From Urophycis tenuis (Eukaryota > Chordata > Actinopteri > Gadiformes > Phycidae), in contig JAXIVH010000019.1 of NCBI GenBank assembly GCA_036785325.1, positions 1,585,069-1,649,068 of the forward strand: a stretch of DNA of 64,000 nt, read 5' to 3'. The position numbers were made by a program, and so were the translations under genes. The notes under the pieces are model-generated. The model was not told where the DNA came from and ran no database searches. It worked only from the letters and a program-made list of their open reading frames with translations. Positions 19,468 to 31,540 of this stretch are shown here, in pieces. Position 1 is the first letter of the stretch. Every line of letters starts with the position of its first letter.

Positions 19468-19599
19468 TCAGTACCGCCCCGATCTGTGGTCTGCAGAGGG
19501 GCACTGGTCAGGGGCATAGGTCAGGGGTACTTGGACAAAGTCGCGAGTTGCCTCACATGATTGGCCGAAGGCGAACCTGTGGTCCGGTTTGACTGACAC

Positions 19600-19700
19600 A
19601 CTGTTTAGCCAATAGTGATCGGAGAATCAAGTGGGCGGGCTTGATCTCTTCCTAAGAGTCTATTGGTTACAGCGGAGACCTGTATGACGTCACGCCTCGT
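19600..19700 (+). promoter_or_regulatory. CCAAT/GC-box/CRE cluster
   Basis: AGCCAATAG, a GTGGGCGGGC GC box, CTATTGGTT (inverted CCAAT) and ATGACGTCAC occur within about 100 bp, a promoter-like grouping. No downstream gene could be identified. Confidence 0.35.
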
Positions 19701-22310
19701 CTCAAGTTACAAGTGATCGACCGGACAAACCTATCGATTGGGATAACTTCGTCAACAAACAGCGTTCTATTGATGATGTCCAGAGGTGGGGTGTTTAGAT
19801 GACTAGATGGAGTGGATACTTTAGTTTGCTGGACTATTTCCTTTGTCTGGATACCAATATTTTCCTGCTGCGGGTTGTTTTTCAAACTTCGACGACAACT
19901 AGTAGGTATGTAACGCACGCCTCGTATTTGTGCACACCTTGCACATGAGCTGTATTTGCTCCTGCTGTGTGTCTGTGAGCCTGGAATGGTTGGTTTCGAT
20001 CGACTCAGGGGACTCTCTCCTTTCCAACAATGTACAACATGATCAGAGCTATGAAAATGCCAGACGAATGACGAATGAAAACCCGCTCGTTGTCAACCGG
20101 CCCACGCGTGGGCCGACGAAGCTGAACAGGTGAAGTTCACGACCACTTGTTGGCTGCCCTGCTCGCTCTTCAGCGTGTTCCCCTCTTCAGTGGACATTGG
20201 CCCAACACATTGAACATAGCATGAGCAAAGGAGAGCTGCACTAGGACAAAAGGGTATAGGGGCTCTATTATATTCTACATATCCATAGGTTACTCCATCT
20301 CGTGATATTTTCGCTTTAACAATGTCTGTGTTGCCTAAACTCACGCAGCCTACTGTAGGAGTTGGCTCAAGACATAGTGACACCTAGTGGTGTGGTTGGA
20401 AACTGACACTCATGAATATTCTTACATTTTGAATGTACTTTCTTCATTTCCCGGTTTCTTTTTTGAACTGAAATGAATTAGACAAAGGAACTGTCTCTAA
20501 ACACATGTGTAGAGATGAGGCCACCCCCAAACGACAACATCCACAGGTTTAGGCTGCTGAAAACGTTTCTATTGCTGCCAAACAGAACCTGCAGCACACA
20601 TGATGTAGGCTAGGCCCTCCATTAATAATTAGTTTATCTTACTTTACACTCATATTTAAGTGTGTCCTCCCACTTTGTCCCGCGCCGCAGTATTTAGCCT
20701 GGCGTCCCGCGGAGTGCAGACCTCTCACTGAAAGTACTAAGAGACCCAGGATACTTAGGCTACAATCCTGGCTGCTATCTAGACCTCTCTGTGAAGCTGA
20801 AGGCTGCTCTGTGTGTTTGTGTGTCTCAGTGGCTCCATATCTCTCACCGCTCCTCACACTCACCACATCTGGTCAATTTCAAAACGTACATATAGGAAAC
20901 ATTGGAATATTGAATTCCATTTCCTAGTTTTTTTGTTCATCAAAGTTTTATCAGGTATTATGTGTCAATTCCTTTTGACTGTCAATATAATACACTGTTA
21001 CTGCCTTTTTCAAGAAAGTTTATGATAAATCTCAATTTTGTCATGTGTAAATGAAGAAGTGCTCCTGACATTGTAGTGTATCCAGTTTACAGAGCTTTAA
21101 CAGTGAGGGGGCCAGGCCACACCGGTGGACCCAACATGGACGCCCAGTGACCTTCAAGGTTGTGGTGTTGCACAACGCCATACCTAGATAACAGTCCTGG
21201 AACGGTCTTTTTCTCCAGATCAACGGAGATAGGTGATTATGTGCTCTATCAAAAAGATCATTTACATGCATTTGTCACAATGCTGGTCTGATTCTCAAAA
21301 TGTAACAACAGCCATCAGTGAATGAATGTTGTTTTGTCATCTGTTGTTGGCATATTACAATCAAAATACCTTTGTTTGCATCTGTTCCAGATCTGTTACA
21401 GATTCCACACAGCCAAGGGCGTAGGTTTGGTCTCAACATTGGTAGGACAATATAACAGCATAACCTGCATGCACATTTTTTGCTGGGGGCGGGACCTTAA
21501 AAAGACCAAACTGATTGGACGAGATCGGGGCTGCACTTCTTGTGAATGTGAATCTAATGAATAGGTAGGCTCAGTGATCAATGCAAAGAAAATGTGTACT
21601 GACTGTATTCACTTTCACTTACCAGTAATATTACAGCGAAATAGAAAGTGTATTCTCATATTCACCATTATATTACAACACAACATTATAAACAACATTC
21701 AGCCTATTACAACTTTCTGTTCTATAGTACTCTTCCTTTTCTGGTTTTCTGTTTGCATCCAACATCTTCACATTCATCAGTAAGCCAACCAGTCCAAATA
21801 CAGCTGCATTACTGTTTTCTTTCTGTTCTACAGAATGCCTCATTCTATGTTTTACTCATTTCTGCTTGCAGCCAAAATAGGGGTATAAAAGTTCACCTGA
21901 TATACGGTCAAACCTTTTTTTTCAAAAACTACTAAAGAAACGTTTTGAACATTTCCAGAAAAAATGACTGGATTTATTAATTAACAAATGATCCATTGCA
22001 TGAGCATAACTTAAATTATATTAATATACAGTTCACAATAAATAAAATCTTGTTAATCTCTTAACTATCAAGGAAAACAAAAAATAAATATTTGTCTTAA
22101 GACACATTGTCTAAATAAATAAATGATATATAACTGAAAAAAACTTCTTACTGTCAAGGAATAACAAAAATAAACAAACACTTTTCTTAAAGCAACAGTA
22201 TGTAGTTTTTCTTACTTTACGCCTACTTTTTCTCTCCCTCTCCAAACAGGTGCCTGCGTCGGTCATTGACCCTAACAAACTGTTGGCACACATCACGTAT
22301 CTCTACTTGG

Positions 22311-22568
22311 TCAAGGGCCTCTCGGTGCACATACAGCTACATTATTGAGACGCTGCTGGGACATGGTACATCTTAACAGGGTTAAGTATTCATTTTGGCA
22401 CTGGGGACTGACATAATCATGGCAACGGGAGAGCCAGGAGGAAAGAACCGGCTCATCATTTGCGAGCAACTTCACTAGGTGGAACAAATGTCCCTCATTT
22501 GACTGATGTCCACGGAGTGCTAATCCCTGCCTACCAAAATACCTAACAGCACCCACTATTTTCTCCAA
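22311..22568 (-). pseudogene. hAT transposase fragment (downstream part)
   Basis: The frame contains VRYFGRQGLALRGHQSNEG followed by a Leu-rich segment, the motif after the TTF finger in ZMYM1-like hAT transposases. It ends early; the catalytic and dimerisation domains are absent. Confidence 0.7.
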
Positions 22569-22589
22569 GTGCCACGCTTCTGCCTGGGA

Positions 22590-22931
22590 TTAAGCACATG
22601 CACTTGATAACTGTGTGTGCACTGGTGTCTGCTCTTGTGCATTGATGGTCACAGCATGCTGGTGTGCTTTGCTGGCTTGGTGGCGACTAAAGCTTGCTGG
22701 TGCATTCTTCCAGTTATTAAAGCCACTTGAGCAGAAGGCAGGGTCGTTTCTCCTCTCTAATGTGCTCTTTTTTACTGTGTATGCCTTAACACATTGGTAA
22801 CACAGAACCTTTTGAAATGTAGGACTGTAATGAATCCAGGGATACTGACTGTACCAGTGACTCTGAAACCTCAGTGTCTTGTTCTGAAGTTGCTGAACTT
22901 CAACAAACTTTGCTCCCCAGGTCCGCTGCAC
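22590..22931 (-). pseudogene. hAT transposase N-terminal TTF-type zinc finger
   Basis: It reads RFQSHWYSQYPWIHYSP, then VLCYQCVKAY, then GFNNWKNA and RHQASKAH: the Cys/His layout of the TTF zinc finger of ZMYM1-like hAT transposases. It lies just upstream of, and in line with, the second fragment. Confidence 0.75.
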
Positions 22932-23136
22932 TCACTTCTCTCACACTGACTGTCTCCTAAAGATAAATCAACAAATAACCTCAACATAAGACATGGCTGA
23001 ATGGCTTTTACATCATTTTACATGTAAATAGGTCATTTACAATGAATCCATTTTAGCATCATGTTTAATCATCATCATCTCAGTATCAATGTAATGTTAG
23101 ACCTCACCTGAGACCCTGATGCACCTGTTGCACCAG

Positions 23137-23299
<163 letters not shown>

Positions 23300-24129
23300 C
23301 TGCTGCTGTGTTCCCTACGTTTAAAAAATAAAATAAAAAACATTTAATCAGAGAAATTCATTTTTCAAAATGGTGGAATTCCCCCCTTGCTTCATATGGG
23401 GGGTTTACAGTTATTTTTTACAGTGATACTACTTAACCTATGCATGTATCTACACTTTGCCTACACTGTCCTTCACGTACCACAATATTAATAAATTGCT
23501 TTAATTTGTTGTCTCTTTCACCTTCTCCCTTATTTTCATCTCTAAAATGCATAAGTGGTTGGTTGGGCTGAGCGATTCTAAAAAAAATCTAAATCTAAAA
23601 ATAAATTTTAATTGAACTTTTTACGTCAGTTATGATTAATGTACAATTATCTGAAAATGAAAAAAATGACTGCATAGGCCGCAAATAAATATATTTTTAA
23701 ATAAATAATTTAGAAACTAAATAAATACTTTTTAATAAATAAATACACTAAAAAGGTATTTAGTTTCAAAAGTGCAAAGTCTGAACATGCTCTAGCCTAC
23801 ATTTCTTCCTCCTAAACGAGGTCTTTTATAAGAAGAAAAACAGCAGCAGCATGTGTTTGGACTGTCTGATGCTTTCCTGTGAAACACAGACAGGACATTT
23901 TTCTTTGAGCAGCTTCTTGCTCACGTTCACTACAGTTCACACAGTTTAACGCTGTGCTCCACTCTGATGCACGTCGGACTTTCAGTAGTAAAATTAGTGA
24001 CACATTAGTGACGTCATTTAGCTAATGGGACGTGACTTACAGTTGCTGCTGCAGGGGAAAAGTAACTCTGAATATCCCTCCTCTTCGGAGGGGGAGGAGG
24101 CGGCATGTCTGTTCGACTGCGTTTGTACA

Positions 24130-24139
24130 GTGTGTGTGT

Positions 24140-24170
<31 letters not shown>

Positions 24171-24172
24171 GG
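24130..24172 (+). repeat. (GT)n followed by a G run
   Basis: About 11 GT units run into about 20 G. Confidence 0.95.
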
Positions 24173-24485
24173 GCACGTTTGTTTGGTCATCCGCCAAATG
24201 AGCCAATCAAACGTGAGTTTGAAACATAGACTTGAAAAAGAAAATTGGACTGGCACATTCATGCTGGTGAAAAAGGGGTAAATGTTACTCTGAACATAAT
24301 GCAAATAATTCACTCAACGGTCAAGTCTATCCTTGCAAAATATGGGAAGACAATCTAAATGACCTATATAACTGCACTCCAAAGATAATGCAAATAAGGT
24401 TGCTTAAAAGTTGGTAGGGACAATTTGGGCCTCCTGAAAAGTTGGTAGGGTCATGTCCCTACCGTCCCAATGCAAACCTACGCCC

Positions 24486-25292
24486 ATATCAGAAAGACCC
24501 AGGCAGGGATTTCAACCTGCCACCAGGACCGGGGAAAAGATTATATGTTCTGCAGCCCCGTATTCCCACCAGATATACTATAATATTGAAGTAAAATATT
24601 AATACAACTGTAGCGACTGGTTTCAAAAACAAAGCGGTTGCTGAGAGGCTGAGGGTTAGGGTGTTTGCTGATTGTCTGACACGCTGTACAAACAAAACAT
24701 TCGCTGAGATCAAAAAATGTGTTTACAGTTTTTATTAAAGAAGTCGAACAACTGATTATAACGTAGGGCCTACTGAAAGTATGAAACGAAATCAATCACA
24801 GCGATCAAAAGCAAAACAGCGGTCAACAAAAAATACGGCCTCCCAGTCTCTCACCCTCTCTTTCCTTGTTACCTGCCACCGGCAGGTGCACCGGTGATTA
24901 TATTAACTAGATGTTACCGCCCATATCCCCGTGACCCAATTACTGTGATATGAAAAATAAACAACAACAAAAAATATAACAACCCAAAATAACCCAAATA
25001 TAAACTATGAAATTGTATTCTGTAATCTATTTACACTTCATCATGATACACACCAGCCCCTAATTATTAAGCTATCACCCAATAATTACCCACATTATGC
25101 ACTATAGGAGTCATTAAATAATTATCTAAACAGTCCATATAATCACTTTACGTTTTTTGTCTTCTTCATTCTTCACAATCCTGTGGAAAAGTCATAAGTC
25201 AGTAGGCGCCAGAGGTTGTCACAGAGTACTGTGACCTGCACAGTCACTGTCGGTCAAAATGTTAAAGTTAAGTCAGAAGTCTAGGCAGAAGT
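24486..25292 (-). other. AT-rich sequence downstream of BEL/Pao fragment, possible 3' LTR
   Basis: On the minus strand this follows the end of the BEL/Pao integrase frame, so a 3' LTR is expected here. I could not fix its ends; no second copy is in the window for comparison. Confidence 0.3.
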
Positions 25293-25982
25293 CTAGGCGC
25301 CGTCATCCGTATCAGCCGCTCCACATCCAGCATCGGCCTCCTGTAGCAGACAGATCTTGGTTATAGGCCGGTTCAGGCAGCTGCTCTTCGTTTTGATGCG
25401 CACCTGACGCACAAAGCCGCTTCTATCCGGAAAGGTTTGTAGGACCCGTCCTATGACCCAGGAGTTACGAGGTGCTGTGTTGTCCACTATGAGCACCAGA
25501 TCTCCAGGGACAAGGTTGCGCTTCGCTCCTGACCATCTCTGCCGCTCCTGCAATTGAGGTAGGTATTCTTTAACCCATCTCTTCCAGAACAGGTCTGACA
25601 TGTACTGAACCTGCTTCCATCGCCTGCGTGCGTATATGTCAGCCTCCTGGAAGACTCCTGGTGGTAAAGATGGTAAAGCCTTCAAAAGGAGCAGGTGATT
25701 AGGCGTCAATGCCTCCAGGTCATAAGGATCCATGGAAGCTTGTGTAATCGGCCGGCCATTGATAATGGCTTCCACTTCACAGAGAACTGTGTGAAGGCCT
25801 TCTTCATCCAAACTCTGCACATTCAAGGTGGAGTTGAGAACTTTCCGGACTGATCGAATTAACCTCTCCCAAGAACCTCCATGATGGGAGCCAGCTGGGG
25901 GGTTAAAAGACCATTTTATCCCTTTCTGAAGGAGGACATAATTAATCTGTGCCTGATTCCACTGCTCAATGGATGTTTTCAA
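25293..25982 (-). pseudogene. BEL/Pao integrase C-terminal part
   Basis: The frame contains WSFNPPAGSHHGGSWERLIR, the third catalytic (Glu) region typical of BEL/Pao integrases, then INGRPIT and LTPNHLLLL, and a C-terminal segment VPGDLVLIVDNTAPR. The frame joins the upstream one through a 1-bp shift. Confidence 0.8.
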
Positions 25983-26455
25983 TTCTTGTTCTGCTCCCCT
26001 GAAATTTGTCCCATTATCTGAGCGCAGTTCTCGTACTTGGCCACGTCTTGGCGTCTAAGAGCATTTATGAAGGCATCCGTGTCGAGTGAAGGTGCCACTT
26101 CAATGTGAATTTCCCTTATGGCCATGCAGGTAAAAATTACCCCATACTTCTTCACAACACTTCTTCTGCTCCTCACCTCGAAAGGTCCAAAATAGTCCAC
26201 TCCTACCCGAGTAAACGGAGGTTCATCTGGAGTAATCCTTTCAGATGGTAAGTCTGCCATTTGCTGAGACATTGGCTGAGCATTCAATCGTCGACAGATC
26301 ACACACTTTGACAGAACACTTCTTATGGCTGTAGTAGCTCCCGAGATCCAGTATCTTTCACGCAGTTTGGACAACATGTGGTTTCGCCCGCCATGTCCCA
26401 CCATTTGATGGATGTGTCTCAGAAGAAGGGTTGAGATACGTAAATCTTTTGCCAA
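25979..26455 (-). pseudogene. BEL/Pao integrase N-terminal part, frameshifted
   Basis: HHCC finger residues (HIHQMVGHGG and CVICRRLNAQP) and the first catalytic Asp (RVGVDYFGPF) are visible. About 140 residues in, the frame departs near 26041-26056. The expected SDNG-type catalytic motif is present in another frame, so one 1-bp indel inactivates the copy. Confidence 0.8.
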
Positions 26456-27030
26456 TATTATAATAATAATAATAATAATAATACATTTATTTTATAAGGC
26501 GCCTTTCAGGACACTCAAGGTCACCTAACAAGCATAAAAGCATAAAACAATCAAAGGACACAGATTAAAACAGATTTAAAAAGGCACAGAGCTTGCAGCA
26601 GATATTAAGTCCATGTGTGAGTAGGCCTGTCTGAAAAGATGTGTTTTGAGGTGGGATTTGAAGGTGAGAGGTGAGTCCATATTTCGAATGACCGGGGGAA
26701 GGCTATTCCAGAGGCGTGGGGCGGAGCGGCTGAAGGCTCGTGCCCCCATGGTGGACAGACGGGCTGGGGGAACCTGTAGGTGTATGGAGGAGGCGGATCT
26801 GAGTGACCGGGTGGGAGTATGGATTTGGATGAGATCAGACAGATTTGAGGGGGCAAGGTTGTGAATGGCATTGAATGTATTGAGGAGGATCTTGTACTCA
26901 ATGCGATGTTTGATAGGGAGCCAGTGAAGTTGGTGTAGGACGGGGGAGATGTGACAGATGGCAGGGGTTTTGGTGATGATACGGGCAGCAGCGTTTTGGA
27001 CCAGTTGGAGTTTATGGAGGAGTTTGTGGG
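26456..27030 (-). mobile_element. 5'-truncated LINE (L2/CR1-like) 3' end
   Basis: On the minus strand the frame reads LQLVQNAAARIITK, LHWLPIKHRIEYKILL, GARAFSRSAPRLWNSLP and FKSHLKTHLFRQAY, the conserved C-terminal end of L2/CR1-type ORF2. A TTA-type trinucleotide tail (26457-26483, TAATAA on +) lies at its 3' end. It abuts the ERV LTR at 27031. Confidence 0.8.
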
Positions 27031-27503
27031 TATGGAAGATATTAACCAAGTTAAGACTAGTACAATTGTTGGGTTTTCCATGTAAAGCATGAACTAACTG
27101 TGGAAGGAAACAGATGCCCACTCATAAATACCTCCCTGTGTTCAACTCAAGGTACACTTCCTGGTTCACCCCATGTTATCTTTAAGGTGCCTGTTTAGAT
27201 GCTTAGTGGACAAAACAGACATAATTGGAGGATGGGGTGCCTATATGATATATGCTGATGGGGTTTCAGCAGTAAAGGAAGTAAGGGCCGTTTTTGTATA
27301 GTATGCAATGTTTAAGGTGCTGACAACATGTTTGGAAAACAGGATAAAAAGGGACACACGGGGGATGTGTGGCAGTCACTTTGCAAACCGACTCAGGCTT
27401 TGTGTTGCTTCGCTGCAAGCGATAATAAAGTCTTGATCATTCAAACTGCGGCCTCCCAGAACCCTCTTACTTTTGTTAAGATATGTGCTTTAGCTACCAC
27501 ATA
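27031..27503 (+). repeat. ERV 5' LTR
   Basis: Starts TATGGAAG and ends CCACATA (TATG/CATA inverted ends). A TATA-like GATAAAAAGG is at 27343-27352 and AATAAA at 27424-27429, marking U3-R-U5. A TGGCGTCACGAAC primer-binding-site candidate starts at 27507; the tRNA was not identified. Confidence 0.9.
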
Positions 27504-28292
27504 ATTTGGCGTCACGAACAGGATTGAAGAAAAGGGGCCAAGACGACTGCTTCGCTGCGGGTTGGCGTCCGCACAGACCACACTACGAGTGGCCACTCAT
27601 TATAAAAAGGTAAGCGACGTTCTTGCCTATTAGTTAGAAAACTGTGTGATCTGTGCTCCACCCATCCTAACGCTAAGCAGTAAGTCAAGTGTCTCTTCAA
27701 AAAATAAACCAGTGTGTAAAGAAAAAGAGGGGGAGGCCGGGAATGAGTGCTCAGCATCAAATCATGGTTATTGTGGTTTACTAATTCATGTGTTATCCTT
27801 AATGCTTTGTGGTTTATTAACAAACTATGATGCTCTGTGATATACTGAATTGACTAACCATAATGCTCTGTGGTTTACTAAATTGCTGAAATGTTTGTAT
27901 TTTTGTTAAAGCCTGTGGGTACCGCTTTGTAGTACGAATTAGACTATAGATACTGCAGAGGGCTGAACGATCAGGTCCCTAAACTATTAGGGTGAAATTC
28001 TTTTCTACTCTAAATCCTGTGGTAATCCTTCGTAGTACACATTAGAGTATAGATACTACAGAGGGAAGAACGATCAGGTCCGTACACTAGTAGGGTAAAT
28101 TTATTTCCTAACCTAAATCCTGTGGCTGTCCTTTTGTAGTATAATTTGAGTATAGATATTGCACTGGAAGAACGGCAGGTCCCTAGTAAATGTTGTATTA
28201 GGGTAAATTGTTTTTTATTTTTAAATCCTGTGGATACCGCTTTATAGTACAATTAGTGAAGAAGTATTATAAAGGGCTGAACGGGCAGGTAG

Positions 28293-28616
28293 TCTGAGAT
28301 ACCGCCTCCTACGGGGAGGGGCCGCTTCGTCAGGCTGAAGAAATCTGAGATACCGCCTCCTACGGGGAGGGCCGCTTCGTCAGATTGGATTGTTTGTCTG
28401 AGATACCGCCTCCTACGGGGAGGGTCCGCTTCGTCAGACTTTAGAGATTGAGAAAAGTAATCTGAGATACCGCCTCCTAGGGGGAGGGTCTGCTTGGTCA
28501 GATTGGGGATTCTGACATACCGCCTAGTAGCGCTGCTAGGGACTGCTTGGGTAGATCCTAACTCTGCGGTTACCGCTTACCAAGATAAGCTTGGGTAAGG
28601 TCTGCTCGGGTAGAGT
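28293..28616 (+). ncRNA. Array of six hairpin modules in the ERV leader
   Basis: Modules start TCTGAGATACCGCC and end GCTTCGTCAGA or variants, at 28293, 28344, 28397, 28461, 28511 and 28561. TCTGA pairs with TCAGA, and inner CCTCC pairs with GGAGG. In later modules both sides differ together (CCTAG/CTAGG; CTTACC/GGTAAG; outer ACTCT/AGAGT). A further module at 29164-29209 has CCTTTC/GAAAGG. Confidence 0.75.
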
Positions 28617-28684
28617 ATAATAATTTGGACGCATTGGGAAACGATCAAATAATTAAATTCATTGTTAGAGTAGGGACAGTACTT

Positions 28685-28963
28685 TGTTTTTGTCCACGGA
28701 TGGCCACAAAGATAGTCCATTAAAGGCGTAAGGACAAACGCTCAGTGGCTATTCTTAAGATGGTGTCTATTTTATTCATTTTATAATAGATCTGTTAAAT
28801 CAGTGATACTGAAGGATCGCCATTGTTTTTGTCCACGGATGACCACGAAGATAGTCCATTAAAGGCGTAAGGACAAACGCTCAGTGGCTATTCTTAAGAT
28901 GGTGTCTATTTTATTAATTTTATAACTGATCTGTTAAATCAGAGATACTGAAGGATCGTCATT
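28685..28963 (+). repeat. 139-bp tandem duplication in the ERV leader
   Basis: Two copies (28685-28823, 28824-28963), each starting TGTTTTTGTCCACGGATG, differ at only a few positions. Confidence 0.9.
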
Positions 28964-29644
28964 CAAAAACAAAATACATACATTTCTCAAAAACTGTTGA
29001 GGAAAGTATTTTAGAATAAGGTGTAGGAGTAACCGATACTCATATGATTATCCATTTTTAAGTTTAAAAGTCTGAGACACTCCCTCAGACAGGAGGCCTC
29101 ACTTGGTTGGTTGGAGTTATTTTGTGTTAAGCTTGATCGGGAGCTTTGTTTTGTGTTGGTAAATCTGAGATACCGCCTTTCACGAGAGAAAGGGTCTGCA
29201 AAGTCAGGGAATTGTGTTTTCGTCCATTGTAGTTAATTAATTGAGAGTAGGAGCATAGGACGAGTGCTATAGTAATAGATAAGATATAGATAAAGATAAG
29301 GTATTATAATTAATAACTAACCTAAAAATACAAAATAATTACAGGATCGAGCAGAGTGGTTTGGGAAGTCTGTAGAGAGCAGGGGTTAGAAAGGAGGAGA
29401 GGAGAAAAGTGAAAAGGTGGGGGTCGAGCAGCTCCGGAGGAGCTGCAACACCAGAGAGGAAAATAAAGAGAGAGACAGAGTTAAGTAGGGAGGAAAGGAA
29501 AAAGAAAGTTGAAGAGGAACAGAGCTAGGAGCTAGAAAAGGTGGGAGGGAGTTGTACACCCCACGCTAGGACACGGTTAAATAATAATAATAATAATAAA
29601 AATAATTTCAAAAAGTAGAAAACTCCTTATTATAAGAAGTAACC

Positions 29645-31540
29645 ATGCCAGCATCAGCGGTAGAAATACTATGTAAAAATAACCCCTTAAATAAAGATGA
29701 AATAATAAAAATCTCAGAAAAATGGGAAAAAAGAACCGCTAAACAAGGAACAAAATGGCCAAAGGAAGGGACATTTGATGTGGTTCTGTGTGAGGAGATG
29801 GAAGTAATGATAAAAAATTACAAGTGTAACAAAACAGGAAAGAAATCAGTGGAGAAAAGGGAAAGAGAAAAGCTGATATTGTCCATGTTTAAGAAGGAAG
29901 GTGAGAATTGGAGGAAAAAAGAAAAGGTAACAAGAGAAATGGTCAATAGGGCCGAACAACCAAAACCACCACCCCTTAAAAAGTGTCCACCACCCTACCA
30001 CACAGGATTATACCCACTGATTTCAGGAACAGTAGATATAAAAGGAGAGATAGAAATTGACAGAGAAAATGAGGATCACGAAGAAAAATGGGGACCACAC
30101 ATACACATGGACTGTTACAAAGGGGTTAAAGGAGCGGTAAAGGAATGGGATAGTGACAGTGAAAGAGATGAGAGGGATATTGATAGAAGGGGTTATGATA
30201 TGTATGCAAGACAAGGTAGTTCAGCAACTCAGATAGGAAAAAAACCTTCTAGAAAACCTAGGGAGGGAGAGAAGGAATGCAGCTGGGAGGGGGGCCCACC
30301 ACCCAGATGCAGTGACATCCCTCACAGCCCCCTAGTGGCCGAACTACAGGAAGAACTTAGAAAATCACAAAAGGAGAGGAGGAAAAAAAGTTATGCAGGC
30401 GTTTATCCTATTCTGGTTAAGGGACAACAAGCTCAGTATGTCCCATGGGGATCACAGGACCTAGAGGGATTAGTATCTAGACTCCCTAACATACACAATG
30501 GGGCTTCAAAATGGATCAGGATATTTGAGGAGAATACAGTAGGGAAGTTGATGGCGGTGGGGGACCTGAAGGCTTTGTTGGCTAGAGTGCTAGGTATTGC
30601 CAAGATGGAGAGTGTACTGCAAAATGGGGGTCTGCAACACCTACTGGATGAAGGCGTTGATGGAACAACGTTTGACATCTACCGATCAAACACCTGGGCG
30701 GCGCTAAGAAGTGAATACCCAACCCATGTGGACCACAAGAACCTGAGGGGCTCCACAATCGGTGACACAGAGAATCCTGCATCCTTCCTGGAGAAGCAAG
30801 TCATGAGATGGAGATTGGAAACAGACCGAGACCCAGAGCAAGACCCACTGGTCTCCATCCTGTTTAGAACCTCCATAATAGAGACAATGCCTAGCTCAGT
30901 TCGGAACAAGCTAGAAGATGTGGTGGGACTGATCTCATCAAAGTCTCATAAAGAGTTCAGCGATCATCTGGTCCATGCAGTGGAAAGATATCGTCAAAAT
31001 GAACAAAAAATGCAAGAACAAAGCAGAGAGGTGCAGAGAAAGTTATCTCAGCTCCAGTTGGAGGAAATAACAAGAAAGGACAAAGACAAGAAAAAACAGG
31101 CGGTCGTTGCAGAGTCAGCTACAATGACACCCGTTGTCCAGCAGCCCCCACCTCAGATGAACATTTCTGCAGTTCCACAGCAGACATCCTCTCCCCTAGT
31201 GCAACAGCCTCAGGCCCAAGGGTTACCCACCACACCAATTTTCAATGTATTCACCCAGAATAGAGAACAAGGGACTAACAATGGGTACAGGCAGAGACAG
31301 TTTAATCAATACAGAGGACCACAGGGTCAGCCAAGATATGGCCAAAGACAGGGGCCACCCAATCAGTTCAGAAGGTTCAATGAATGTTGGTCATGTGGAC
31401 AGGATGGTCATATGAGCAGGGACTGTCCAACAGTTCCTTTCCAACCAGTTCAGCAACAGAGACAGAGGGGACAGAGACAGCAAAGGCATGAAGAATATAA
31501 TCAGTACCCAGCAGGACCCTGGATGGGTCAAGGTTACTAG
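29645..31540 (+). CDS. ERV gag polyprotein
   Basis: 631 codons from an ATG in good context (ACCATGCC) to TAG at 31538-31540. The N-terminal part is basic and matrix-like; residue 2 is Pro, so there is no N-myristoylation Gly. A PPPY late-domain motif is at 115-118. The middle is capsid-like, then a Gln/Lys-rich coiled segment (about 440-485). A single CX2CX4HX4C knuckle is at 581-594, followed by an Arg/Gln-rich tail. The amber stop is followed in the same frame by open pol sequence, so pol is probably made by readthrough. No internal lesion was found. Confidence 0.9.
   Translation: MPASAVEILCKNNPLNKDEIIKISEKWEKRTAKQGTKWPKEGTFDVVLCEEMEVMIKNYKCNKTGKKSVEKREREKLILSMFKKEGENWRKKEKVTREMVNRAEQPKPPPLKKCPPPYHTGLYPLISGTVDIKGEIEIDRENEDHEEKWGPHIHMDCYKGVKGAVKEWDSDSERDERDIDRRGYDMYARQGSSATQIGKKPSRKPREGEKECSWEGGPPPRCSDIPHSPLVAELQEELRKSQKERRKKSYAGVYPILVKGQQAQYVPWGSQDLEGLVSRLPNIHNGASKWIRIFEENTVGKLMAVGDLKALLARVLGIAKMESVLQNGGLQHLLDEGVDGTTFDIYRSNTWAALRSEYPTHVDHKNLRGSTIGDTENPASFLEKQVMRWRLETDRDPEQDPLVSILFRTSIIETMPSSVRNKLEDVVGLISSKSHKEFSDHLVHAVERYRQNEQKMQEQSREVQRKLSQLQLEEITRKDKDKKKQAVVAESATMTPVVQQPPPQMNISAVPQQTSSPLVQQPQAQGLPTTPIFNVFTQNREQGTNNGYRQRQFNQYRGPQGQPRYGQRQGPPNQFRRFNECWSCGQDGHMSRDCPTVPFQPVQQQRQRGQRQQRHEEYNQYPAGPWMGQGY

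Larger units (their letters stand above)
19140..21415. other. Intergenic DNA with promoter-like elements, no gene recognised
   Basis: Contains an inverted repeat (19409-19429 / 19447-19467) and, at 19600-19700, two CCAAT-type boxes, a GC box and a TGACGTCA CRE. At 21060-21270 the minus strand encodes TTTLKVTGRPCWVHRCG, reminiscent of the C-terminal end of retroviral-type integrases. No complete reading frame is convincing. Confidence 0.35.
25293..26455 (-). mobile_element. BEL/Pao retrotransposon fragment (integrase end)
   Basis: Two overlapping minus-strand frames encode most of a BEL/Pao-type integrase and its C-terminal extension. The element is cut at 26456 by the tail of a LINE fragment, so gag, protease and RT are missing. 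Confidence 0.8.
27504..29644 (+). ncRNA. ERV 5' leader with three families of repeats
   Basis: This 2.1-kb untranslated leader contains (A) about four diverged copies of a roughly 100-bp unit (27908-28291), (B) six to eight hairpin modules (28293-28616 and 29069-29209), and (C) a 139-bp tandem duplication (28685-28963). No reading frame is supported. Retroviral leaders hold dimerisation and packaging signals, so an RNA-structural role is inferred. Confidence 0.7.

Noticed and set aside
26646..26864. 72-codon + strand frame
   Set aside because: Antisense shadow of the LINE ORF2 C-terminal fragment.
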